This document shows positions 1 to 12,100 of a stretch of DNA of 64,000 nucleotides, one piece after another (positions within the stretch are counted from its first letter, which is position 1; the number at the start of each line of letters is the position of its first letter). The notes under the pieces are model-generated. The model made no database searches. It was not told the origin of the DNA and worked only from the letters and a program-made list of their open reading frames with translations. Both the position numbers and the translations under genes were made by a program. The stretch is from Lineus longissimus (lineage: Eukaryota; Nemertea; Pilidiophora; Heteronemertea; Lineidae). The stretch covers positions 3,164,501-3,228,500 of the forward strand of contig NC_088309.1 in NCBI RefSeq assembly GCF_910592395.1, written 5' to 3'.

Positions 1-1242
1 AGATTCAGTACTAATCATGAATATAACTTCGAGGGAACAGACTACCGAAAACAACAGAATGACAGCAAGTTGCCACGCCCACTTTGCCCAGCACAGATGA
101 TGACGGCGAGACATGCAGCGCATGTATTACTGTCCACACTTCAACCAACAAATTTATGCGTGAAACAATGAATAATTCATCTTTTAATGGTTTCTGCGGT
201 ATCCCAAGACCATTTTCATTTCACCAGTGTCGTTCATTATTCACAGGATTATGTATTAAGGTAATAAAACAACTTTATTCGCGAAAAAAAGACATTTCCA
301 AAGACGCGCTTCGTCCAATGGCCTTGACCGCAAATAGAGGATTCTGGGATTGAAGGTAAGTGCGCGTCACGTGATCGACCTGCTTTGCAGTGCAAAGCAC
401 ATGTCAAAACCTATCTATTCAGACAAGGCGAAAAATCAACTGAAAAATCACTGAAATTTATCGAAATAGTGATCAGATTTCGAAATCTTGTGATGGTAAG
501 TATTCATTCAAAACTTACAATGAATAATATGTGAGACTTGCTCTCTGTGATGATGAGATATTGCTGATAATGACATTGAAAAGTGAGCTATTTTTTGTCC
601 AAGTGCACTGCAAGTTGGCCATGGCTGTTCATGTCTTTTGTTCTTTCAGTTATGTCTTAGTACTAGTTGTTGGTGTACAATGACATGATTCCATAAAGTG
701 CTTGATACCGTTTAGTCGGCCAATCCAGAATTGCTGTTGCTGAGCGCCGTTCACAGTTTTGATTGAGTTGAATGAATTGATGCAACGGATGATACATCGG
801 AAAACAATATTATTGCCACATTATTGGGACATTATGCAAATTATCGCCAAATATTTCATTGGGAATAACGTCATGTTGTAGATCACATGACTATGACGAT
901 ACTTCTGGCCTAGTTACACCAATATTGAAGACAATGTCACAATCTTAATTACCCTTTATGAAGCACTAAGCTAGACCTAACATCATAACACTGACTTTTT
1001 GTGCATTACGATCTTAAGAGTGGTATTGTGCTTGGCTAGGCCTTAATTGTTGCATATTTTTCTATAATCTTTCAGTGCCCCTATTCTATTTGCAGCTAGT
1101 TCAGCTAGCATCACCATCTTAGAACAAGGCCAGGTTTGAAGACTGACATATCTAAATTTGTACGTTGCCAATTTTTTCTTAGTAACTGAATTTCCATGTT
1201 TGTTTTTCATTTCAGCGTTGAAGACCAAGTTTGGCTGCAAAG
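1..1242 (+). other. 5' leader and first intron of the zinc-finger gene (inferred)
   Basis: No coding exon is recognised here. A strong acceptor (pyrimidine-rich stretch, then cag) ends at 1215, so the coding exon begins at 1216, 27 bases before the ATG. Upstream, consensus donors (gtaag) lie at 356 and 496, so one or two non-coding first exons probably end at 355 and/or 495. A short open frame at 84-353 has no family resemblance and sits inside the likely leader, so I do not call it a gene. The transcription start is not visible. Confidence 0.5.
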
Positions 1243-4200
1243 ATGGCAACAGTTGGCTTTGACGATCTCTTGGCGGCTTATGGTATGCCAGACATGGCGA
1301 CCATCTTGGCAGATGACAAACAACCCATTATGCTGGGTGCAGATGCAAGTCCAACCGCAAATAAAAGTAAAGATAACGGAAAAGATCATGTCGATACTGG
1401 TATAAATAGTCCGCCGTTCCCTTTGATGGCATCTGCTGCTGCTCCTAGAATGGCTAGTCCAACTAAAGGCACTCCCAATCATAACTATCAGAGATTTTCA
1501 GGGGTGTCTCAGGTTTCCAGAAACTCGCCTATTTGGAACTCTGTCCCTCCAGGAAAGCCGAAACTACCACAGACAAGCAGAAAAAGTGTCTCTCAACGGA
1601 GACCAAAAGCGAGGGGTCGGGCCAATTCAAGGCCATATACTTACCCAGACGAGAGACAGATGTATCAATCTTTTAATATTACTGATCCAACGTTGACTCC
1701 TAGTGGTCCGTCTGCTGGTCAGAATGTTATGGTTGGACAACAGTTCAGAAGTTCCAATCAAAGTGAGCCTCATTCTGCAGCCCACAAGTTTGTGTCCTTG
1801 ATCCAGCATATGGAAAAGCCAAAGCCCGACAATCCTCAAAATGGCACGAATACATCAAATTCCATTGTATTGAGTATACCATATGGGAACACGCTCTTGT
1901 CAAAAGCAAATCCTCTACCGCCGTACAAGCCACCGAAGCCACCGCCACACCTGAAAATACCAGACACTCGTTTCCTTTGCACTGTGTGCGATGACACATT
2001 CATGTTTCCAAGCAGTCTTGAGAGTCACATGAAACGACGAAGTATCTTTTTAAAATTTGATTGTAATATCTGTCAGAAACAAGTCGTATTTTACAACAAG
2101 TGTGCATTCCATCGACACATTCAGGACCACTTGGCTGTAAATGAACAGGTTAAAGTAGATAAAGCAGATTTAAAGTTTGAATCGCTAAGTTTTGATGTCA
2201 TTAAGGAAGGGCTAGACAGCCTTTCTGTATTTTCACCTGATTTCAATGTAGATCTTGGGTTGTCTAGTGATGAACCAATTGTACTGAGTAGTGAGACCGC
2301 ACCCAGTCCTGAGGTAGGTTCAGTTGGTAAGGCAGCTGATCATCCTTTGCCTGAATCTGCCCAAGGTGGCCAACTGCAGGTAGAATCTGTAGAAGGGATT
2401 GGACTCCAAAAACCTATCTCTTCTGATATTCTTGGCAAGTATTGCTGGGAATGTTCAGCCACCTTTAAAACAAAAGAGGAATTCACGAGGCATTGGACAA
2501 GTGGCTGGGAATTTCCATCCAAGCATGATTGCCACCGATGTGGCCTGGTTATGCCGACTGCCTGTTCGCTGAAAGCACATGCTCGCCTGTCTCGTGGTAA
2601 CCAAGGAGCTCCCCATGTCTGTCCCGAATGTGGTGAACTCTTTGACGGAAAGAATTCTCTTGATGATCATACAAGATTCCAATGTTTTCACTATGCTCGC
2701 ACCGTAACGTACCCGTGTCCTTACTGTCGTCAGACCTACACACCAAAAGTATGCAAACGTTTCAACGATCGCGATGCATTTGTGAGACATCTAATGAACC
2801 ATAGTGATAACTATTACAAGTGTAAATGCTGTCCGATGGCATTCAAATCTGAAGCTGGTCTTTACGGACACTGTGTAGCAACCCACGCTAAGGAAGACGC
2901 AATACAATCTCCTCAGCTGATGATTCACAAGTGCCCACTCTGTAACACCGTGTTCCATCAGAGCACCCTCCTAACCACCCATATGCACTGGCATTTTGAA
3001 GAGATAGAGAAGACACGAGGCTATGAATTTGTGTGTCCCTTCTGTATGGTCAAGTTTGGCAGCAACAAGAGCCTGAAAGAACATGCCTGGACTGCACACA
3101 AAACACTCATGTCGGAAAAAATGGCTTCTATTTCAGCTATTTCAGAAAAAGGTGCCTCACCTGCAGTTACTTCAGAAAAAAGAGCCTCTGTTTCTGCTAT
3201 GTCAGAAAGAGGAGCCACAACTGTAGCTATGTCAGAAAAAGGAGCTTCTACTGCATCTGCGCATTCTACTGCACTGGCCCCATCTTTAGGACGACCAAGA
3301 AAAAAAAGACCAGATGTAGTTGTTACCCCTCCTGATGAAAGTAGCAAGGTCACACCTCCTAGTAAAGCAAAAGGTGTAAAGACTACTGATGTGGTGATGA
3401 AGACCACTTCTGTAAAGGAAAAGAAACTGAATGTCAAGCCAAAGAAGAAAAAACAAGTGAAAGCCATGCACAAAAATGCTGGGCCTAAGTATATTTTGTC
3501 AGCACCCGGAGAGGAAACGGCTGCAGGCTCTGGTAGTCGCCCAGCAAGTGCATTGTCCTCGCCTATCCTGAGTGAACCTGATGCAGACGGCACTCCTGAT
3601 TCAGAGACATCTGCAACAATCAAGGGCCAGTATGCACCATACGAATGTCCGATCTGTCACTTGCAGTACTATTACAGGGACAGTCTGTTCAAACACCGCA
3701 GGGTACATGAGAAGGAGGGCAAATTCATTTGTCTACTCTGCTCGGAAGTCTTCAACAACAAGATGGCGCAGGTGCAGCATACAAGGATCTGCTTCCGTAT
3801 TAAGAAGGGATTGGATTCCGCCAACGCTCAAGTCAACATGTTTACATGTGAGATCTGTGACGAGACCTTCTTTTGTCAGGACGAGTTGCAGAAGCACATG
3901 CAAGATCTCCACAGCATATCTGTGTTGCAGCAGTTTGCCTGTCTGCTGTGTGGGCTTACGTACGACGAGAAAGCTAGCCTTGAACAACATATTGAGGAGA
4001 CCCACAAGGGCTGTGGGAAGAAGCCAACATACATGTGTTGGATTTGCCAGGATGAGAGAATCACCAAAGGGTTTGGAAAGCGCCACTTGCTTGAAAAACA
4101 CCTCCAAAAAGAACACAAGATTTCAAAGAATCAGATCGATTATTCTCGTATGACCAAACCAACTGCTGTAAAGGGGGCAGGAGAAGATGAGGTGAGTCCG

Positions 4201-4746
4201 CAGAAGGAGGATAATGGTGATCAAGAAAAGAAACGTTCATTGGAAGGCCTTGAGTCAAATGGAGTGACGTCCATTGTACCGAAAAGGTTAAAAGTGGAAG
4301 GAGACAGCATTTATAATTGTGCGAAGTGCAAATTTTCCAGCGCCAACCGCAAAGAATTTCAGAAACATATCATTGATCATAAGAATTCAAGGGATGGTAT
4401 TCAGTGTCTTGAATGTGGCATGTGTTTCATCGTCGAGCCATCACTTAGAAAGCACCTCTTCATTGTTCACAAGATTAAAGATTATGAGAAGTATGTGTCT
4501 GAATTGGGAGGGCAGATACCACTTTTCACAGAAACGGAGATGCATGATGTCACTGGTTTTTCAGAAGTTCCAGAGAAGGTTTCTCTTTCTCCTGAATCTA
4601 ATCCACTTGAGTGTAAAGTTTGCTACCGTGTGTTCGAGGAAGAGGCGCGTTTGAAAAATCACATGAGAACGCACGGCATGGCATTCATCCGATCAAAACG
4701 CGTCAATGCATCACCAAAGAAAGTGTCTCCACACAAAGCTCCATGA
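1243..4746 (+). CDS. ZNF687: Multi-C2H2 zinc-finger transcriptional regulator, ZNF687/ZNF592 family
   Basis: The protein has 1167 residues encoded in one uninterrupted exon. The start is the ATG at 1243, in a context close to consensus; a frame opening at 1231 begins with TTG and is not used. The N-terminus reads GFDDLLAAYGMPDM, matching the acidic FDDLLAA motif that opens vertebrate ZNF687/592/532. C2H2-type fingers occur in clusters near residues 246-300, 402-620, 800-960 and 1023-1143. The last finger runs into THGMAFIRSKR, the family's C-terminal signature. Between the clusters are a low-complexity stretch of SEKGAS-like repeats (about 623-671) and an AT-hook-like GRPRKKRPD (about 682). 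In vertebrates these nuclear proteins join ZMYND8 in a chromatin-associated complex; that role is inferred from the family. The symbol stands for the ZNF687/592/532 group, since an invertebrate single-copy gene would be co-orthologous to all of them. Confidence 0.9.
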   Translation: MATVGFDDLLAAYGMPDMATILADDKQPIMLGADASPTANKSKDNGKDHVDTGINSPPFPLMASAAAPRMASPTKGTPNHNYQRFSGVSQVSRNSPIWNSVPPGKPKLPQTSRKSVSQRRPKARGRANSRPYTYPDERQMYQSFNITDPTLTPSGPSAGQNVMVGQQFRSSNQSEPHSAAHKFVSLIQHMEKPKPDNPQNGTNTSNSIVLSIPYGNTLLSKANPLPPYKPPKPPPHLKIPDTRFLCTVCDDTFMFPSSLESHMKRRSIFLKFDCNICQKQVVFYNKCAFHRHIQDHLAVNEQVKVDKADLKFESLSFDVIKEGLDSLSVFSPDFNVDLGLSSDEPIVLSSETAPSPEVGSVGKAADHPLPESAQGGQLQVESVEGIGLQKPISSDILGKYCWECSATFKTKEEFTRHWTSGWEFPSKHDCHRCGLVMPTACSLKAHARLSRGNQGAPHVCPECGELFDGKNSLDDHTRFQCFHYARTVTYPCPYCRQTYTPKVCKRFNDRDAFVRHLMNHSDNYYKCKCCPMAFKSEAGLYGHCVATHAKEDAIQSPQLMIHKCPLCNTVFHQSTLLTTHMHWHFEEIEKTRGYEFVCPFCMVKFGSNKSLKEHAWTAHKTLMSEKMASISAISEKGASPAVTSEKRASVSAMSERGATTVAMSEKGASTASAHSTALAPSLGRPRKKRPDVVVTPPDESSKVTPPSKAKGVKTTDVVMKTTSVKEKKLNVKPKKKKQVKAMHKNAGPKYILSAPGEETAAGSGSRPASALSSPILSEPDADGTPDSETSATIKGQYAPYECPICHLQYYYRDSLFKHRRVHEKEGKFICLLCSEVFNNKMAQVQHTRICFRIKKGLDSANAQVNMFTCEICDETFFCQDELQKHMQDLHSISVLQQFACLLCGLTYDEKASLEQHIEETHKGCGKKPTYMCWICQDERITKGFGKRHLLEKHLQKEHKISKNQIDYSRMTKPTAVKGAGEDEVSPQKEDNGDQEKKRSLEGLESNGVTSIVPKRLKVEGDSIYNCAKCKFSSANRKEFQKHIIDHKNSRDGIQCLECGMCFIVEPSLRKHLFIVHKIKDYEKYVSELGGQIPLFTETEMHDVTGFSEVPEKVSLSPESNPLECKVCYRVFEEEARLKNHMRTHGMAFIRSKRVNASPKKVSPHKAP
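3112..3255 (+). repeat. In-frame 30-bp minisatellite inside the zinc-finger gene
   Basis: About five imperfect copies of a 10-codon unit (SEK or SER, G/R/M-A-S, x-x-A-M/I) lie in the linker between the second and third finger clusters. The unit is a multiple of three, so copy-number change would keep the frame. It is serine- and lysine-rich and predicted disordered. Confidence 0.7.
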
Positions 4747-5095
4747 AGGCACAGTATGTTGGAGACTACCTTTGAAATTGAGATAAAATTTCGTATTCTG
4801 ATTATGGTAGATATAGCTGAGGTGACCTCCTGGATATACTGACATTGGGGCGTCAGTCGACTCGGGACAAACACTTTCAGCTAGTTGTTGAGGGTCCAAA
4901 AACAGTTGTCAAAAGGACAGGCATATGTAGTAAAACTGAAATGTTTGTTGAGTAGATCTTAAAATCTTGATAGTAAACTGCATGAATGTGTTTTAAACTT
5001 ATTGAATTTACCTGGTTCACTTGTGATGTAAGTTCAGATTAGCTTAGCTTGGTGTACAGTTCTCGCATGCATGTTGCATGATTATTTCGAGATAC

Positions 5096-5101
5096 AATAA
5101 A
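5096..5101 (+). terminator. Polyadenylation signal of the zinc-finger gene
   Basis: Canonical AATAAA about 350 bp after the stop codon, giving a 3'UTR of roughly 370 bases. It is the first canonical hexamer downstream on this strand. Confidence 0.6.
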
Positions 5102-6848
5102 CTCCAGCATGTTGCCATGAACTTTTGCAAATCACTATTCAGGGGTTCATTTATTAAAATGATTTGAAGGTTATGTATCTGTTATTTTCATGTTTTTCAC
5201 GGGTTGAAATATGAACTCAAGAGGCTGGGTGCTTGGAGTATTTCAAACTCACTTCCAGAATTTTGTGTACATAAACTGTATGTATTTGTTTTATACCGTG
5301 TATTACAAAGATTGTCTTGCATAAAAGGGAGAATATAGGCAGGACAGTTGGTTATTGTTGAAAGTGGCCTTAGCTGCGATCGATCTGCTTTGTATAGTCC
5401 TTGCCATCAAGTTTTGTGGGGTGGACCTGCAATATCGGTGCCAATATTCCCCCTTTAAAGCATACAGCCACAATTTGTGTCACTGTGTTAGATCTTGTAC
5501 CAATCTGATTTCCCTGTTATGACATGGTATGAGTGAGTGTAGCTCTTTCTTGGCCCTATTTCTTCCTGATGAATTGAAAAGCTTGGGTGCAGAAAATTTT
5601 CTGAGATTGCCACTGTCACATATGTTTGTCATTTATCACTATGGAAAGTGTTAAAATTAACATGATATATGTGTGTTATTTTGTTGTATTTTCATGGTAT
5701 TTCATGTTTCCGAGGTAGATTCTTCAGTACATATGTACACGTTCGTCTACATCATGAATCATTCTATTGATCCCGTACATGTTTGGTGGCATGACTCAAA
5801 TGCTCCGGTAACCTTCACACTTCCTATACACAGTGTGTAGTGAACATTCACCTGCCAAGCAATGCTGTTGAACATGAATGCATACACTAGACACATAGTA
5901 CTCAGTCTGGCTCTATTATATTCAGGTCAGCCTAAAAATAGTTGGGGCCATCCTCTTAAGTGGTATTGAATTATGGCAGAGTTTCTGATCTTGGGAACAA
6001 AGACTTTGTTTGAATATGAGGACGGTGGCTGTGGCATCCCCAAAGCGTGATTGTCATGGTTTGGAAAACTGATTGTGAATTGCGGATTAAACGTATGTGA
6101 GTGTTTGTTGAAGGGGGGGGGGGGGGGGGGGGGGGTACCAGAGAGAGAAATTATTGATATGGCAATCCAATATAATTTGGAATAGTTATCAAAGTATGAC
6201 TTTGTATGGTTATGCATTTTGTATCATTTCATATAACGCTGTATCGCAGACCGCTTTAGTGAGTAGATATTACCCAGTGGAACCGCATTCCTTTAGAAAT
6301 TCATCCTTAGGACTCTGTATTTAGACAGCTTTGTCGCCAAAATCAAAGAAGGGTTGTACGTTTCGTTCTTGATATGTTTTGCTGTTTCTGTTGGAGGCAA
6401 TATGAAATACAAGAAATTTACAGAAAAACGTTTGTTCATTTTTTTTTCCGAAAAAGGGAAGCGATGTTCTAACTACCATGCTCCAAAGGCTCAGCCTTCT
6501 CAGCTCATCAATATGAGAGAGTGGCCGATCAATGGCTTACCTAATATCTCATTCTAGAGCATCTATCTCTCATATGGTGTCTCATACAGTGATCCTCATG
6601 AGATTGCAACCCTGATCTGCCATTACTAAGATAATGTTAGATTTGACCAAGGTCTCGCTCGAAATCGCTAGCCCCATGGTCACTGGAATGTTGGCTGTTG
6701 ATATTGGCCTAGAACTCGCTCCAGAAAACCATCAGGAACAGGATGGAGATGAACAAGATGCAGTGCAGTGTCCTGCTAGGCAGGTTGTCTCTTCCCCCCT
6801 TTATAAGACAATGCCCTAGGATAACTAATCGTCTCCTCATCTACGTTG
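5102..6848. other. Intergenic, no gene seen; contains a 23-base G homopolymer
   Basis: I see no conserved open frame here. The only striking feature is an uninterrupted G run at 6113-6135. Short open frames in the stretch encode no recognisable domain. Confidence 0.6.
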
Positions 6849-7204
6849 TGTCCAGCTGGACAGACTGTCTCCTTGTTCAGATTGTGTCCTGCTGGACAGA
6901 CTGTCTCCATGTTCAGATTGTGTCCAGCTGGACAGACTGTCTCCTTGTTCAGATTGTGTCCTGCTGGACAGACTGTCTCCTTGTTCTGATTGAGTCCAGC
7001 TGGACAGACTGTCTCCTTGTTCTGATTGTGTCCTGCTGGACAGACTGTCTCCTTGTTCTGATTGTGTCCAGCAGGACAGACTGTCTCCTTGTTCAGATTG
7101 TGTCCTGCTGGACAGACTGTCTCCTTGTTCATGTCTCCATGTTCTGATTGTGTCCTGCTGGACAGACTGTCTCCTTGTTTATGTCATGTCCTGCTGGACA
7201 GATG
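6849..7204. repeat. 36-bp minisatellite, about 10 copies
   Basis: Tandem copies of a 36-bp unit built on tgtcc(a/t)gctggacagact followed by gtctccttgttcagat. Successive starts lie at about 6849, 6885, 6921, 6957, 6993, 7029, 7065 and 7101, then the array becomes irregular near 7130-7204. Units alternate mainly at one position (tgtccag versus tgtcctg). Because 36 is divisible by three, several frames on both strands stay open. I treat the array as non-coding. Confidence 0.9.
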
Positions 7205-7640
7205 TGTCAGGTTGTGCCAGCCAAGGACTGGAATGGCCTGGGTGGGAACTGTCCTTTGATTGGACAGATGGTCCACTGGAATTTCGTGGGTGCATGGTCC
7301 CTTAGATTAATTAGTTGTGACCCGCTGGAAAATTGTCTCTAGGGTTTCGAAGGTCCCCTGGGGCTGTCCGGTGTCATGCCAGACATGCCTCTTGGATGAG
7401 ATTAGTTGTAGGTTGTACTCTATGATGGATCATGTGAGAGGACAAGAGTCCATGAATTGCCTAAGATTTTGTAACAAGGAGAGTTCACGACAGCTCATCC
7501 CAAGGCATACTGTATGCAAGTAAGGGTTCATAAACCCAGAGAGGCTCCGAATGTTAAGATGATCATGGTTGGGAGAATCTCCCATTGACAGTGAGTTCCA
7601 TAAATGCGGCCTCCCCGGAGAAGAATCAAAGTTGACAAAT
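7205..7640. other. Intergenic, nothing recognised
   Basis: Unique-looking sequence between the minisatellite and the inferred end of the EPB41L4A-like transcript. No domain, RNA gene or repeat was recognised. Confidence 0.5.
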
Positions 7641-7659
7641 ATCTTGTACAATAAATAAA

Positions 7660-7665
7660 TTTATT
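7660..7665 (-). terminator. Polyadenylation signal, EPB41L4A-like gene (minus strand)
   Basis: TTTATT on the plus strand gives AATAAA on the minus strand, about 1.5 kb past the stop codon at 9170. It implies a long 3'UTR from 9169 down to about 7640. Other weaker candidates are possible, so the end is inferred. Confidence 0.45.
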
Positions 7666-9169
7666 ATAATGAATTACAATAATTGTATAGTGCATAGAAT
7701 TCTTTCGGCTACATAAAAAAGTTCATAGCCTTAGTAGGTGCAGGGACGGTAAAGCCTGTGGCTGGATAAGGAGAATATCTAACTAAAGAAAATACTGCCG
7801 ATACTCGATATAATAAAAATTACCAAAAACCCTGGAGATTTCTTGTCGTCAGAGAATTGAATTCAGCAACTAAAGGCGAGAATTAGATTTTACACAAATT
7901 TCAAATCAAGCAGAGTTCTTGTGATTTGCATGGATTCCAAATGATACAATGTAACTCAATGCAATGAAGTCATAAACATCATTCTGAAAGTGATTCATGA
8001 AATAAACAAGTCACAAAAGAATATGGCAATTCTTATTTGAAATGCTTGTTTTACTATTCCTAGACGCATCATTCTCATATGTTCACACTAAATGTACCAA
8101 AGAAACAACCATGGAGGTAAGAACCTCTTCACAACGTAATATGAAACAACACAAGTACCGATATGCAAGGGGAAGACGCACCATAGCCTGCACAGAGTGG
8201 ACGAGCATTGAGAATGAAAGCACTGGAGGGGATATCTATCATCTATGTTGCCATGGTAACAGGCAGAGGATGGAATCAATGTGTTGACGGTTTCTATGGC
8301 AATAGTTTTGGAAGGTTTACTGATGCACCGGTAGTGAAGAATATGTAAACAAAAGATTTCCCTGTTCTCCCGGACTGATATCAACTTAACTCATTACTCA
8401 CACATACTACATAAACATTTTAACATCGATATTCAAGACTCCACTGCTACATGGTCATGTGCAAGCAAGAAACATGTACACTGCAGAGATCTAAATTCAG
8501 TTTACTTTTTGTAGACCTTTCTGACCTTTTTTTAACAGGAGAGAAGTAAATACCTGACATATACTCAACATATGGTCATTATTCAGGCCAAATTTTGTAA
8601 CAAGGCCTATTGGCCAAGCCATTATTTTTTTCCATAAATATAATGTAGCAACAGTTAACACTAGCATTATGCTACTCATTCATACCTGACAATAATAATA
8701 AGCACCTTCTCAGTCTGACCTATGAACTAATCAGAATTAATGCAACCATGTTGCAGTCGTTTACATACAAAGAAAAACAGAACAACTTCTAGAAAACTAT
8801 ATACACCATACCAGCTTAGAAGCTGGAAATTATCTATGTACAGTAAAACATTATACACATGCACACTTTTTCATCATATTTTTGATACAGGAGGCACAGT
8901 TATATAATATTTACACAATTTCGTGTGCATTGAAAAACCTATTGACTACAATTAAACATTTGATATCAATGGTGACTTAGTCACAAGCTATGACTAAATG
9001 AATCTTACTTTAAATAGCAATTACCTGTGCAACGTCACAGTGGTCACAAGGGCAATATTGTCCACACCACACTCTTTCGATGTTCATATTTGTAAAAGAA
9101 AATACAGATCTCAGAGTTGATCGTCAGTTAATCCCTGTGAAAACAGGTTCCACTTCTCACTAGCAGTTA
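7666..9169 (-). other. Probable 3'UTR of the EPB41L4A-like gene
   Basis: AT-rich non-coding sequence between the minus-strand stop codon and the candidate AATAAA. No coding exon was found in it; short open frames here show no family resemblance. Confidence 0.45.
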
Positions 9170-12100
9170 TCACAGCTCTGTACTGACAGGCAATTGAAAA
9201 GATCTGCTAACATCTGAAGGTGGAGACGCACTTCGACTGTGGCTAGTCCTATTGGCATTTCCGGGGCCATGAGGTGACTTTCGTCTCTCCTCAGCACCAA
9301 GTGGTCTCTGGTTGTTGGTGACCTGTGGAGGGAAGCACAACTAAGTTTTAGGAAGTTGCAGACTATTTTGTAGTAAAGACAACTGAATTTCAGCAAATCA
9401 CACTATAATTTGGTCAATACTAATAAGAATGCCTTTATTTTTTTAGATGAAGCTGTTCTTGATATCACAAAACACCAAGATCATTGTGTGGCTTTTTCAG
9501 TGGGACTTATCCAATAAACAGTTGAACAACAGTCTAATTTAGACATTGTGAACACAGAATATCAAAAGCGTACCTGATTTAGTGGTTTTGTTGAGTAAGC
9601 CGGTGAGGATTCCCTTGTCCCTGGTCTGTTAGGTGGTGGTGGTGGCCTTGGACCCTCATAGAAGGTATTGGACCTGAAACAGAGGGTGTGCAATAACATA
9701 ACCATAACTCATGCAAGACATCAAACTCCTGAATACAAGAACTGAAACAGATTTTTTTACCTTAAAGTTGGAAAGTTTATAAACTTTGCTCATTCCTTGA
9801 CTACTATTTCGATGAGACCGAATACATCTGGAGGATGGAGCTACTTAGGTTTCATAAGGGCAACTTCTTCAGCATTCAGAAGATTAGGTCTAATTCAGTT
9901 TTTCGTGACACCCAAAGACAATATCATACCAAGGCAGTCACTGTGGTAAGAATGGTTTGTAAGTTAAGCCGATAACATACTTGTTTGCTAAGTATCTATC
10001 TGGCTGCATTCCTTGGTAATATAAAGGTCTGCTATCGAGGGTTTTCCGGACAGGAACAGGCACATGCAGAGGCAAAGGCTTGTTGTTATCTGACCTACTG
10101 CACAGAAGAAGAGAAACAACAAAGAGAGGATGAAGCAAGCATGCAAAAACACCACACCGAAAGACTGATGATTATCATCAAAACTTCCTCAACCATGAAT
10201 CTGAAGACATACAGTGGTCTCGTAGTCAACTGGCATTCCATGCTGGGACTAGGCCTATAAATAGGCAATACCTATATGACCTCAGACGAGTAAACTTTGA
10301 GACCACAGTATGTTAAAGATAACTGTATGAAGGGGTTGGCAGACTAGCAAAAAAACACCATTCAAGAATCAAAGCAATATCATCTTCAGCTCATAGTCTA
10401 AAAGCAAGCACCAGCAGCAAAAATCAAGACTTCTTAGAAGTAAATGCTAAACATTCTCAACCAGTAGCCTGAAAGATCTCGTGCAAATGCAAGACATTTA
10501 CTTCTGCGGTTTTAAGTCAGAGTTTTCCTTCTCCTGGACTGGTTGCCAACCAAGGCTAAGGAGGCCAGTCTCCCCCGAAATGCTATGAAAACACTTACAC
10601 AGAGCCAGAGTAGGAGTCCTGGTCATTACAGATCCCTGAATCTTCTCTTAAATGAACACCGTTTTTTACAGGTCCCTGAAGAAGGAGTAACACTGTGTTA
10701 GCAGTGGATGGTGATATCACAAACAAACTGTTATAAAACCTTTTAAAAACCGAATGGGGATAACATTTCCAACACAAAAGGTGCTTTTTTCTTCAGTAAA
10801 CAAACTAAATGCGTTAGCAACTTATTTTTACTAAAATTAAATGAAGGAGATTTGACTTAGGTATACGAAGGACAAGTCTTCTGGGCAGGTTTGACCAAAA
10901 GACTTACTGACAACTCAATAATTTTGCTAAGACTCTATGATGAGGTGGATAAGCAAGGTGGTAGATAAATCGACAGTACTGCAGGATCGTCAGTAACAAG
11001 CTGTACGAGGATGGAGACTAACATTGGTAAAGGATGCATCGTATACATGTAATCATACCATTTTATTCAAAAGATTTTTAGAAAATTTCAAAAGATGAAA
11101 ATCAAGGTAAAGGTCTCTTCCAAACTAACACCGACTTGGAACAAATTACAAAGTGCAACACAATGAAATATGTTACAATTTTTGAAATTTGGAAAAAGTT
11201 GGCCAAGAGTGAAGAGTTTGGACTAACTAAGGTAAAGAAGCAGTGGGGAGGTACCCACTCACATTGATTAACCCTTGTAAATTATAAATGATGCAGTAAA
11301 CTAAGTTCGAGGAAGAAGGGAAGCAAAATGAGGATAAAGTTGGACATGAATGTTTGTACCTGGTCCTCAGTTGGCATACAGAGCCATTTTGGATCAAGGA
11401 GATTGTCAGACATGGTCAGGCCAGGTAAAGTTTCTGGGGCCAGTACCATGAACACTGCAACCGGCTAGAATTTCAAAGTGATTACAATGAGAATTTGAGA
11501 TGGGTTAGCAGGCAGCAATTTTACTGTTTAATTGTTCAGTTGCTAAGGGTATAAGTAACCTAAGTGAGTTAGACGGAGGACCTCTCGAAGAGTATCTACA
11601 TCTAACTGTTCAAACACCAAGTTATGTTAAAGTTACCAATGCCTGTATGTAAATAAATTAATACCAACTGTAAAGATGAGCAAACGAACACACAACCTTT
11701 ACAACTTACCTTTGTTTTTACTATGGGTGCACTGTGAAACTCTTGTTTGTACACAGAGGCAGCTGGCCGCACATTCAGCTCAGGTCGATCTGTTTGATGG
11801 TAGTTAGAGTCGCTGTATTGACTGGTTGGCCGACTTGAGCGATTATCTTTCTGCTGCGTTACATTCCGAGATGGCTGATCAGGGGTGGGTGGACGGTTCT
11901 CGTCCTGTGTGCCAGAGACTTTTAAGCCTTTCTCCATTTCTTCACTGAAAATATCGGGAACAATAATCTTTAGCCTGATATAAGATTATCTAGTTGATAA
12001 AAAGTATAGAAGAATGATTATCTCTTCACAAAACAACCCTGAATCAACAATTATCTTGATGCTTCATGACTACTCAGGTCATTTCATCATTTAGCATCCC

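Noticed and set aside
84-353. 89-codon open frame at the left edge
   Set aside because: No family resemblance; it lies in the inferred non-coding first exon of the zinc-finger gene.
6776-7147. Open frames of 118-134 codons over the minisatellite
   Set aside because: They are produced by a 36-bp tandem unit and lack any splice, start or family support.
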